A DNA stretch of 64,000 nucleotides from Methyloterricola oryzae (lineage in GTDB: Bacteria > Pseudomonadota > Gammaproteobacteria > Methylococcales > Methylococcaceae). Shown here in pieces: positions 56,860 to 63,702 of this stretch. Position numbers and translations under genes: made by a program. Positions within the stretch are counted from its first letter, which is position 1. Each line of letters begins with the position of its first letter. The notes beneath the pieces were generated by a model. The model did no database searches, had not been told where the DNA came from, and saw only the letters and a list, made by a program, of their open reading frames with translations. Location of the stretch: NCBI RefSeq assembly GCF_000934725.1, contig NZ_JYNS01000001.1, positions 558,001 through 622,000 of the forward strand, in the 5' to 3' direction.

Positions 56860-57993
56860 CTAGCTTAATCCACCCGTCGTTAGTCCATATACTTTATTAT
56901 GCATGTCGCCATATATAAGACGCATGTACTTTACAACCAGATACCTGGCCTTTTCCTCTACAGCAAACCCCTTATGACGCACTGGGATCTTAGCAATTCT
57001 AGAATGCATTAGGTTATTTCTAATTTTATTCAGCTCCCGAAATGTATTCATGTCGTCACTAACTGTTACCTTTTCGTATTTTAGCACGAGTTTTTCGAAC
57101 CTTTCAGTTAGAGTTAGGTTCAGCGCTTTTTCTTTGAGCGCCTTCCAGGCCTCTATAATTTCCTCTTCCTCTTTGTAGCAACTTAATACTGCCTTTTCTA
57201 TCTTATCAACAGCCTTGCTCTTTTTACTGCTACATTTATCGAACAAATTTGAAAGCGACTCTAACGCCAAAAAATAGTGAATGAAACGCTGACTTGATTT
57301 AGCCGGAAGGCTTGGCATAGTCAATAACCAATATGCCGCCAACCCTAATTGCATTCTTTGTTTCTTGGTATGATTAGTGTGATCCAGTCCAGTTGGCGCA
57401 ATACGTCGTAGCAACTCAAGACCCAGGCTTCTATCATAATACACAAAAGGTACAACATATCTATGTACTTGAATCCCATATACTATTCTAGGCGGCTCAC
57501 TTTCACTCCACCAATAAGAATGCGCAACACCACGAAGATCAGGGAAGTTCTCATCGAAGGAGACAGCGATCTGCCCACCAATTAGCATTCCGACATCACT
57601 TAGCTCACTGTCTATTTTCTCACCCAAGAGTTTATCAATCTCGGCATAATCTTGGCCCTTACTTCTACCAAACCGCTCAAGCAGTTCTTTATCTATATCG
57701 AAATACTTAACCACAATCACTTCTATCCATGCCCCCTCTGGCTCATCTGGATGAAGTTTATGAACTTTTGTTGGCGGAAGACCTTTACCTCCTTCAACCG
57801 TATAAAAAAGCAAGCTCGGGCTTAACGGTATTGGTATATCTGATGCCACCCTAACCGCGACGTACTTTATACTTAAATCACTCTTCTCAATAGGAACCCG
57901 TAGCTGCGGTTCATCTACGTCTTTATTATTTAGTCCCGGAACTCTGATATAGGCAATCCAGCCAGCCCTAATTTTTCTGTTTCTTGGTTTCAT
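56860..57993 (-). CDS. Protein with C-terminal HEPN-type motif, candidate RNase effector
   Basis: A 377-aa soluble protein of low GC compared with all surrounding chromosome. The N-terminal 200 residues are mixed alpha/beta without a known pattern. The C-terminal third is helical (RFIHYFLALESLSNLFDKC...EEIIEAWKALKEKALNL) and carries RNNLMH (Arg about 325, His about 330), the R-x4-H motif of HEPN ribonucleases. It starts 304 bases before the PLD-like gene on the same strand, in a phage cargo position. A defence or abortive-infection role is inference. Confidence 0.6.
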   Translation of the reverse strand: MKPRNRKIRAGWIAYIRVPGLNNKDVDEPQLRVPIEKSDLSIKYVAVRVASDIPIPLSPSLLFYTVEGGKGLPPTKVHKLHPDEPEGAWIEVIVVKYFDIDKELLERFGRSKGQDYAEIDKLLGEKIDSELSDVGMLIGGQIAVSFDENFPDLRGVAHSYWWSESEPPRIVYGIQVHRYVVPFVYYDRSLGLELLRRIAPTGLDHTNHTKKQRMQLGLAAYWLLTMPSLPAKSSQRFIHYFLALESLSNLFDKCSSKKSKAVDKIEKAVLSCYKEEEEIIEAWKALKEKALNLTLTERFEKLVLKYEKVTVSDDMNTFRELNKIRNNLMHSRIAKIPVRHKGFAVEEKARYLVVKYMRLIYGDMHNKVYGLTTGGLS

Positions 57994-58044
57994 TCAGAAA
58001 AAACTCTATATAGCAACGACAAGTCAATTATTAAACTTGTCATT

Positions 58045-58740
58045 TCACAGAGAAAGAGTCTCAGGCCACAGAAAATAAGGCCCATACTTCGGACTCATTC
58101 GGAACTCTCCTCCAGCTTCTTTTCCCTTTGCGGTGATGTAGTTTTTTCCGTCCCGTATTTCGAGATATCCTGACGTTACCAGCCTTTCCATTAGCTCACT
58201 TGTTTTCACTCCAATTTTCTGAGCCAGTTTGGAAGTGGTTAGTTTATCGTGCGCTGAATCATCAGTTTCAACGTTTGTTTCTGCGTCCTTTTCTACCGTT
58301 TCCACTGATATGCGTATCTCATCGCTAATACGGATGATCCGCTGCGCTTCTTCGTATGCATCCTTGTATAACTCTTGGTCTTCAGATCGGCGTATGAGAA
58401 CGCCCATTTCGTTGTTATTCACTTGGCTGAACTCGTAAAGATTCAGACTTGTGATTATGCATATCTCCTCGTTGAGATAGCACTTTGCGTGTAGGTTTTT
58501 GCAAAAGCTGGTTCGAAGATACGTAAGCTCCTTCAGCCATTTGATTTCTTCCGGCTGCAGTTCGCTCTTCCCGTAGACTACGCGAACGTCGATCTTAAGG
58601 CGATTCTTGTCTTCAAGAAGTTCCTTGATCCTTTCATTAAGGCGAAGGAATGGACTGATGAGGAAAAGTCGATCTTTGGCGCCCTTTATGAGCTCTTCAA
58701 GAAAGTAGTTTGTCGCGCTTGTGTTGAGAAACTTTGCCAT
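58045..58740 (-). CDS. Phospholipase-D-like nuclease-fold protein with winged-helix tail
   Basis: A 231-aa protein. Residues about 1-130 are a PLD-fold domain: NYFLEELIKGAKDRLFLISPFLRLNERIKELLED, YGKSELQPEEIKWLK, the HxK motif in NLHAKCYLNEE (His84, Lys86), then SLNLYEFSQVNNNEMG. Only one HxK half is present, so a dimer would form one active site. From about 170 to the end a winged-helix-like part reads KLAQKIGVKTSELMERLVTSGYLEIRDG. I know this protein type as a common bacterial PLD-like family found in variable islands. Nuclease activity is likely but unproven. Confidence 0.8.
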   Translation of the reverse strand: MAKFLNTSATNYFLEELIKGAKDRLFLISPFLRLNERIKELLEDKNRLKIDVRVVYGKSELQPEEIKWLKELTYLRTSFCKNLHAKCYLNEEICIITSLNLYEFSQVNNNEMGVLIRRSEDQELYKDAYEEAQRIIRISDEIRISVETVEKDAETNVETDDSAHDKLTTSKLAQKIGVKTSELMERLVTSGYLEIRDGKNYITAKGKEAGGEFRMSPKYGPYFLWPETLSL

Positions 58741-58886
58741 CGTGACTCCCTTTGATGGTGAGGCTTAACGTTGTCGCGTGGATTCATCGTAGGCGATGAA
58801 CATTGCGTGCAGAACAGCTGCCTGGCGTCTGTTGTGATGCTCCATTTTTTCCCACCCCCGACCCCATCTGTTGGCGATCCGCCACC

Positions 58887-59147
58887 CTAACCTAGTTTTT
58901 TCCTGACTTCCTCAAGCTCTGGGCTTACCTGCCCCATTTCAGGGCACGTTTCTCCGAAAACTATCCAGTACTTGTATTCGGGCCAGACAGTTGCGATTGC
59001 CTCCAGATGCTCTTCTGTAACCTTTTGATTTTCTTTGTTAATAAGGTTCTGCCACCGGTAGCGATCAATCCCGGTTCTTAACTCAAGGTCTCGGTAAGAC
59101 AGTTGAGACGCTTGAAACACCGCAAGAAAGCGTTCTTTCAGCTTCAT
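58887..59147 (-). CDS. Small HTH protein, candidate prophage repressor
   Basis: An 86-aa protein from ATG 59,147 (a TTG three codons earlier is in frame). A helix-turn-helix reads FQASQLSYRDLELRTGIDRYRWQNLINKENQKVTEEHLEAI, similar to XRE-type domains, followed by a short acidic end. It lies directly divergent from the early phage genes across a promoter with repeated operator half-sites, which is the usual place of a lysogeny repressor. DNA binding is inferred from the fold pattern. Confidence 0.7.
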   Translation of the reverse strand: MKLKERFLAVFQASQLSYRDLELRTGIDRYRWQNLINKENQKVTEEHLEAIATVWPEYKYWIVFGETCPEMGQVSPELEEVRKKLG

Positions 59148-59167
59148 TAAGTCCAAAAAACCTATTC

Positions 59168-59220
59168 ATTTTTACTTGACAAAGACTAAAGCTACGCTAT
59201 CATTTTTACCAAGTAAAAAT
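59168..59220 (+). promoter_or_regulatory. Rightward promoter with repeated operator half-sites
   Basis: TTGACA (59,176-59,181), a 16-base spacer and TATCAT (59,198-59,203) give a clear sigma-70 promoter. The half-site ATTTTTACTTG at 59,168-59,178 recurs as an exact reverse complement at 59,210-59,220, and a direct near-copy ATTTTTACC begins at 59,202, giving an 8-bp palindrome with a 3-base centre. The sites flank and cover the promoter, as expected for a repressor such as the adjacent HTH protein. Confidence 0.7.
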
Positions 59221-59285
59221 AACTAAGTTACTTTTATTTTAGTGCTGCCCAATGCAGCCCCATAGCGACACTTCAAGGCGAGCGT

Positions 59286-59516
59286 ATGGAAGAACCAATA
59301 TCCAGTCAAGCACTTGTCCCGGCCGTTCCACCCCTGCAACTGCTTGTCCCGTATATGACCCGCCAGCGCTACGCCGAACTCACCGGCCTGGCGCCCGGCA
59401 TCGTCGATGCCCAGGTCGAACGCGGCTACCTCCCTTCCCGCATCTTCGGCAAGCACCGCCTCATCAACGTGGCCCAACTCTGGAAGCAGGCCCTCGAAGA
59501 GGAGACCTACCTATGA
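59286..59516 (+). CDS. Small winged-helix/excisionase-like protein
   Basis: A 76-aa protein. The core MTRQRYAELTGLAPGIVDAQVERGYLPSRIFGKHRLINVAQLWKQA fits the AlpA/excisionase-like helix-turn-helix pattern in which the recognition helix is followed by a short beta hairpin. GGCGAG precedes the ATG. First gene to the right of the operator region, so likely an early regulator or directionality factor. Confidence 0.65.
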   Translation: MEEPISSQALVPAVPPLQLLVPYMTRQRYAELTGLAPGIVDAQVERGYLPSRIFGKHRLINVAQLWKQALEEETYL

Positions 59517-59551
59517 ACCGCCTCAACTCCGGAAGCCAGGCCGCCTGAACC

Positions 59552-59737
59552 ATGAACGCCATACCGCACCTACGGCTGGTCAAGCCCAAGATGCCGCTCC
59601 GCGTCACCCACACCCGCAGCGGCCGCGAAGTCCACGTCCTAGAAAAGTGCCAGGTCGCCTACCTCATCCGCTGGCCCGACACGAGCGAGATCCGCCTGCT
59701 CAGCTTCGAGCGCTTCTGCGAAGAGCTCCTGAAATGA
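59552..59737 (+). CDS. 61-aa phage protein, unknown
   Basis: A basic protein (MNAIPHLRLVKPKMPLRVTHTRSG...RLLSFERFCEELLK). Its stop overlaps the next start (ATGA at 59,734). The Arg/Lys-rich first half would suit nucleic-acid binding. Codons end mostly in C, like the rest of the phage module. No family is recognised. Confidence 0.6.
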   Translation: MNAIPHLRLVKPKMPLRVTHTRSGREVHVLEKCQVAYLIRWPDTSEIRLLSFERFCEELLK

Positions 59738-59940
59738 ACACCCCACTGCTCAACAAAGCCGAGTACTTCGTCATCAAGGCAGGCCTCGCCCATGAACGGG
59801 CCATCTGCAACGACCTCATCGCCTCCGGCTGCCTCGAAGACAAAGTCCGCGCCTACTACGAAAACCGCATCCAGATCATCGACCGCGCCCTCGTCAAGGT
59901 CGACGCCCTCACCTCTGAACCCATCGAGGAAGCCGCATGA
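59734..59940 (+). CDS. 68-aa phage protein, unknown
   Basis: Starts in an ATGA overlap with the previous gene and ends in one with the next. Helical composition (LLNKAEYFVIKAGLAHERAICNDLIASGCLEDKVRAYYENRIQIIDRALVKV). Possibly a small DNA-metabolism helper; function unknown. Confidence 0.6.
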   Translation: MNTPLLNKAEYFVIKAGLAHERAICNDLIASGCLEDKVRAYYENRIQIIDRALVKVDALTSEPIEEAA

Positions 59941-60137
59941 ACACCTGCGAAACCTGCCATCACTACGACCCGCGCGGCAACCGCGCCGGCGCCACCTGCC
60001 AGATCTACCGCCCGCAAAACGTCTGGTGGAATGGCGCCGAGCGCCAAGTCATCCAGCCCATCTATTCCATCTGCCAAACCGAAAACGGCCAAGCCGCCAT
60101 ACGTCCAGCCGCAAGCCGCCAGGAGCTCCCCGCATGA
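59937..60137 (+). CDS. 66-aa Cys-rich phage protein, possible zinc ribbon
   Basis: Starts in an ATGA overlap. It contains C-x2-C (TCETCHHYDP) and two further cysteines at ATCQIYRP and SICQTENG, spacing suited to zinc binding. Ends in another ATGA overlap. Short zinc-ribbon-like proteins of this type are common in phage early regions. Confidence 0.6.
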   Translation: MNTCETCHHYDPRGNRAGATCQIYRPQNVWWNGAERQVIQPIYSICQTENGQAAIRPAASRQELPA

Positions 60138-60331
60138 GCAACTCCACGATCCACTGGAAAAAGGCAGTAGCCGAACAGCCCGACAGCGACACCACCGTCC
60201 TCGTCCACCACCCCGACGCAGACGAACCCACCTGGCTCGGCTACCACGACGGCGAAGACTGGTACTACGTCGATGGCATGCCCGCAAAGGTCCAGCGCTG
60301 GGCGCACCTACCGGAGCCCGAACATGACTGA
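60134..60331 (+). CDS. DUF551-like phage protein
   Basis: A 65-aa protein starting in an ATGA overlap: IHWKKAVAEQPDSDTTVLVHHPD...WLGYHDGEDWYYVDG...VQRWAHLPEPEHD. The W-x2-A/P-D..VL...G..DG..W.....WAHLPEPP pattern is that of DUF551-like proteins found in many phages. Function unknown. Confidence 0.7.
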   Translation: MSNSTIHWKKAVAEQPDSDTTVLVHHPDADEPTWLGYHDGEDWYYVDGMPAKVQRWAHLPEPEHD

Positions 60332-60808
60332 GCAAGAAGCCTGGGGCCTGTCCACAAGTGCACAGCCCGCAGCCCGGCGCGGGGGCTGCGCCAGCAATGC
60401 CCCCGAGCGCCGGGGCCGGAGCGAAGCGCAGGCGGCTGTGTGCCCTGTGGACAGGGCCGCACTACAGAGGCTGGAAAGGGAATTCAGAGAGGGAAAAAAA
60501 GGGGGCAACGTCCCAACGAGGACAGTTCGATCGGGACGTCACCCATCCCCTGATACACGTATGCGATCGAGGGACACCCTTAGGCTAGATGCGCTATCTG
60601 TAGGCCCGACGAAACCCGGGAAGGCTTTTCAGAACCCACTGCCCGCTCTACGGGGAGGAAGAGCGGACGGAGCGAATCCTATCAAGATCGACCCCGACCA
60701 TCACTCCGCGCAATTACTTACTCATTTCTCCACTATCTCGCGCTGCCGCGATACGCGCTGACCGGCAGACAAAGCGATTCGAACAGCGCAATACACAGGA
60801 CCACCACC
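60332..60808. other. Structured non-coding region of the element
   Basis: About 475 bases between the early genes and the virion module. Nested inverted repeats occupy 60,347-60,455: CCTGTCCACA pairs perfectly with TGTGGACAGG (60,446-60,455), CACAGCC (60,361-60,367) with GGCTGTG (60,434-60,440), and within these lie CGCAGCCC/GGGCTGCG (60,368-60,390) and GCCCC/GGGGC (60,399-60,416). This branched shape resembles the intergenic region of filamentous phages, which carries replication origins and a packaging hairpin. A 145-codon frame starting at 60,324 crosses it but looks spurious. Confidence 0.6.
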
Positions 60809-61585
60809 ATGCAAATCGTCATCAACGGCCTACTCCTCGGCGCCAACCGCTACTCCGTCGACGGCGCCAAAGGCGGCAGCCTCTACCTGCTGCAACAAAG
60901 CCAGGACCGCGCCGACAACCACATCGGCCTGGAAGTCAAAAAGCTCAAGATGCCCTTCGAGCTCTTCGACCAACTCAAGGAAAAGCAACTGCCCGGCGAC
61001 TACGAGATCCTCATCGACATTGAACGCGGCGGCCAGGACAGTGACAACGAAACCGCCGTCTCCGTCCGCAACACCGGCCCCCTGCAAGCCGAGCGCCTCT
61101 ACCAGCTGTTTGGCGTCGACCCGGCCAGTCCCCTCAAGGCCCCGGCCAACAGCGATCCAAGCGCACTCGGCCAACCCATCACCGGTTCCAGCTTAGGCCT
61201 CGTCCTCAGCGCCACCCGCTACGACATGGAAGGCAACAAAGGTGGACGCCTCTATGTCGCCCAACAGACCTCAGGCCGCAACCCCAACCAGATCGGCTTC
61301 GAAGTCATCAAGTTCCGCATGAACTACGAAGTCTTCGCCCTGCTCCAGGACAAACCCATGCCCGGCGAATACCTCATCGATCTGGATCTGCGCCGTGGCG
61401 CCCAAGACAAAGCCCAATTCCGCGTCACCGGCATCCAGGGCGACAACCGCCTCGACAAGTTCCGGCTGCACCAGCTGTTCCAGCTCGGCGGCACGGACCC
61501 CAAGACAACCGAATCCAAACCTGGCCCCGCTGCGGCCAGCCCGACCCCGACCAGCGCCCCGGCCAAAACCGGCACCCAGGGATGA
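60809..61585 (+). CDS. Internally duplicated protein in the ssDNA-binding-protein position
   Basis: A 258-aa protein built from two copies of a domain of about 95 residues: 1-100 (NGLLLGANRYSVDGAKGGSLYLLQQSQ...IGLEVKKLKMPFELFDQL...LPGDYEILIDIERGGQD) and 125-225 (GLVLSATRYDMEGNKGGRLYVAQQTSG...IGFEVIKFRMNYEVFALL...MPGEYLIDLDLRRGAQD). A Pro/Thr/Ala tail follows. In inoviruses this place holds gpV, which works as a dimer; a fused duplicate would be a single-chain dimer. The identity with gpV is by position and size only. It overlaps the next gene by ATGA. Confidence 0.62.
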   Translation: MQIVINGLLLGANRYSVDGAKGGSLYLLQQSQDRADNHIGLEVKKLKMPFELFDQLKEKQLPGDYEILIDIERGGQDSDNETAVSVRNTGPLQAERLYQLFGVDPASPLKAPANSDPSALGQPITGSSLGLVLSATRYDMEGNKGGRLYVAQQTSGRNPNQIGFEVIKFRMNYEVFALLQDKPMPGEYLIDLDLRRGAQDKAQFRVTGIQGDNRLDKFRLHQLFQLGGTDPKTTESKPGPAAASPTPTSAPAKTGTQG

Positions 61586-61851
61586 TCGGCCAGCTCGTCA
61601 ACGTACCCATCTGCTCCACCGGCACCGTCGCCAACGGCCCGGCCGGAGAACTCGTGTGCACCGGAGGGACCTGGAGCACCGTCAATGGCTTCCTCCTCGA
61701 CGCCAGCCAGCAACCGCAACTGACCGTTCTGCTGGAAAACGGGGGGATAGATTGGGAGACCGTCGAATGGATGTTTTTTGGCGGCCTCTCAATATTCGCG
61801 GCCGGCGCAGGTGTCGGCCTCATCATCAACGTACTGAGGAGACTCAAGTAA
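61582..61851 (+). CDS. Small membrane protein of the virion module
   Basis: An 89-aa protein starting in an ATGA overlap. Two cysteines lie in the N-terminal half (ICSTGTVANGPAGELVCTGG), and one membrane helix near the C-terminus (MFFGGLSIFAAGAGVGLIINVL, about 63-84) is followed by RRLK. Its place just before the coat gene suggests a minor virion or assembly protein. Its TAA shares its last A with the coat ATG. Confidence 0.7.
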   Translation: MIGQLVNVPICSTGTVANGPAGELVCTGGTWSTVNGFLLDASQQPQLTVLLENGGIDWETVEWMFFGGLSIFAAGAGVGLIINVLRRLK

Positions 61852-62069
61852 TGAAGTACCGCAACAAAGCCATCAAGTTCGGCGCCGGCGCATCCGCCCT
61901 GGCTGCCTCCGCCCTCACCCCGGTCTATGCCGCCCTGGACACCACCGGCGTGCAGACCGCCATCACCAGCGCCACGACCACCGGAGAAACCGTTGGCGGC
62001 TACGTCATCGGCGCCGTCGCGGCCCTGGTCGTTGTGGGCCTGGTCATCGGCATCGTCAAGAAGCTCTAA
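61851..62069 (+). CDS. Inovirus-type major coat protein (pVIII-like)
   Basis: A 72-aa precursor: basic start MKYRNKAIKF, hydrophobic signal peptide ending ...TPVYA (cleavage about 27), then a 45-residue mature protein with an N-terminal surface part (ALDTTGVQTAITSA), a membrane helix (VGGYVIGAVAALVVVGLVIGI) and a basic C-terminus (VKKL) that would face the DNA. This three-part plan and size are those of filamentous-phage coat proteins. GAGGAG precedes the ATG. Confidence 0.88.
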   Translation: MKYRNKAIKFGAGASALAASALTPVYAALDTTGVQTAITSATTTGETVGGYVIGAVAALVVVGLVIGIVKKL

Positions 62070-62084
62070 ACCAGGAGCACCCCC

Positions 62085-62165
62085 ATGATGATTGCAGCCT
62101 CCATCGCGATAGGCCTCGTCTGGGCGCTGTGCTTCGTGGGCGGCGTCCGAACGACCTCGATCTAA
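62085..62165 (+). CDS. 26-aa hydrophobic peptide, pVII/pIX-like minor coat candidate
   Basis: Starts with ATG ATG behind AGGAG 7 bases upstream. The product MMIAASIAIGLVWALCFVGG-VRTTSI is one membrane helix with a short basic end and no signal peptide. Inovirus tip proteins pVII and pIX are also about 30 residues and lack a leader. Position directly behind the major coat gene fits this reading. Confidence 0.6.
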   Translation: MMIAASIAIGLVWALCFVGGVRTTSI

Positions 62166-62178
62166 CCAAAGGTGCTAT

Positions 62179-63702
62179 ATGCGCGCTATACACCGATGGA
62201 ACAGCAAGGGCGGGGACCCCCTCGCCCTTGTTCACCCCAACCAACCGCAGCGGCCCGTCTTGGTCGGGCCGCTCTATCAACTGACACGCCTGCTCTATCG
62301 GCTGCGCCACTGCCTACCGTATCCCCTCGGCAGCCTGGTCGCACAGATCTACCGGCAGACCCGGCACACGAACCCGCTCCTGCTGCTCCTGCTCATCCTG
62401 AGCGCAGGCCTTCCGGTCCAGCCCGCCTGGGCCATGCTCGTCATCGACATCACCTGTTCCCGTGCACCCGGCGAGCCCAACCAATGCGACCCGCTGCCCC
62501 CTGGCCCCGATGGTGGCCTCACCAACGGCGGCCCCGGCAAAGCCCCCATTGGAAGCCAAGTCAAATCGCTCGAACTCTGCAACGACGGCGCCTGCTCACA
62601 GCTTCCGGTCGGGTCTGGTGATAACGCCTATCCGGCCAAGCCTTCTGCGTGGCCAGGACCTAACACGCCCCCAACGAACACCTCGGGCACTCCAACGTAC
62701 ACCGCCTTGGGAACTGCTGGGCTTTCAGCGGCGGACGCTCTTACGCGATGGTGTCCCGTTGCTGGCTCTGGTTACTGTTCAGGCCCTTCATGTTGGGAGG
62801 GCGGTGTCATAGACAGCGTAGGCGCAAATGGGACTGTCTATTTCCACTGCTACGCAGGTTCTTATAATTCGTATTATCAAAACAATCCTAGCGGGACCTC
62901 ATGTCCTCCCGGATATAGTGGTTCTTCTTGCTCTCTGAGCGACCCGCCAGCGGCTAAGTGGCCGAGCGACGGCAAATGTACCCCGATCCGCTCCGGTAAC
63001 GCCTTCAGCGACAACCCAAGAGATCCCGATTGCATCGGCGGCGCCTCGTCGGTTCCCGCCCCATTTACCCGATCCGCCGACGGCACAAGCGTCTCCGGCA
63101 CCGGACCCACCGGCGAAAAGTACACCGTCAGCCTCGCCGGCGATGGTACCGCCAAGGTCAAAGGCACCGTTCCCAACTCAGACGGCGCCACCTCCACCGT
63201 CGGCACCACCGACCTTAGCGCCCCCGGCTCCGGCAACGGCGTCACCCAGGTCACCGGCAACAGCCAAGGCAGCGTCAAAGGGACCGGCTCATCCGCGGGC
63301 GACGGCACCGGCTCCACTGATGGTCTTGCCACCGAAGGCACCGCCCAAGGCATCAAAGGCGAGCTTGGCCAGATCAAGGACGAACTCCAGAAAGACACCG
63401 GAGGCACCGCCGCGTTCCAGCGCACCCCGGCCTCCACCCCAGCCCCCGACGGCATGCAACAAAAGATCGACGAACAGAAACAGGCCCTCAAAGACAAATT
63501 CGACCAGATCAAAGGCGAAGCCTACAGCCTCTTCGCCTTCAACGGCTCCGGCAGCTTCGTCTGCTCCAGTGGCTGGCAATTCGAGATCCTCGGCACCCTC
63601 GTCGACCTCTGCCCGGCCCGCTTCCTCGGCAACGTCGCCTTCATTGGCAGCGTCGTCCTGTTTATCGCCTCCGTCGTCTCCCTCGCGGTGATCCTGCGAT
63701 GA
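62179..63702 (+). CDS. TspB/pIII-like phage adsorption protein
   Basis: A 507-aa protein. After a long basic N-region a signal/membrane helix lies at about 65-85 (NPLLLLLLILSAGLPVQPAWA). Then follow a Cys-rich segment (about 90-285), a Gly/Thr/Ser-rich low-complexity linker (about 290-395), a helical part (KIDEQKQALKDKFDQIKGE), a Cys pair, and a C-terminal membrane anchor (GNVAFIGSVVLFIASVVSLAVILR). This matches the TspB/pIII plan: receptor-binding head, flexible linker, anchor. AAAGGTG precedes the ATG; a TTG about 26 codons later is another possible start. Bases about 62,600-62,960 are visibly less GC-rich than the flanks. Confidence 0.82.
   Translation: MRAIHRWNSKGGDPLALVHPNQPQRPVLVGPLYQLTRLLYRLRHCLPYPLGSLVAQIYRQTRHTNPLLLLLLILSAGLPVQPAWAMLVIDITCSRAPGEPNQCDPLPPGPDGGLTNGGPGKAPIGSQVKSLELCNDGACSQLPVGSGDNAYPAKPSAWPGPNTPPTNTSGTPTYTALGTAGLSAADALTRWCPVAGSGYCSGPSCWEGGVIDSVGANGTVYFHCYAGSYNSYYQNNPSGTSCPPGYSGSSCSLSDPPAAKWPSDGKCTPIRSGNAFSDNPRDPDCIGGASSVPAPFTRSADGTSVSGTGPTGEKYTVSLAGDGTAKVKGTVPNSDGATSTVGTTDLSAPGSGNGVTQVTGNSQGSVKGTGSSAGDGTGSTDGLATEGTAQGIKGELGQIKDELQKDTGGTAAFQRTPASTPAPDGMQQKIDEQKQALKDKFDQIKGEAYSLFAFNGSGSFVCSSGWQFEILGTLVDLCPARFLGNVAFIGSVVLFIASVVSLAVILR

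Noticed and set aside
60324-60761. 145-codon plus-strand frame over the structured region of the element
   Set aside because: It crosses nested inverted repeats, has codon use unlike the neighbouring phage genes, and no protein pattern.
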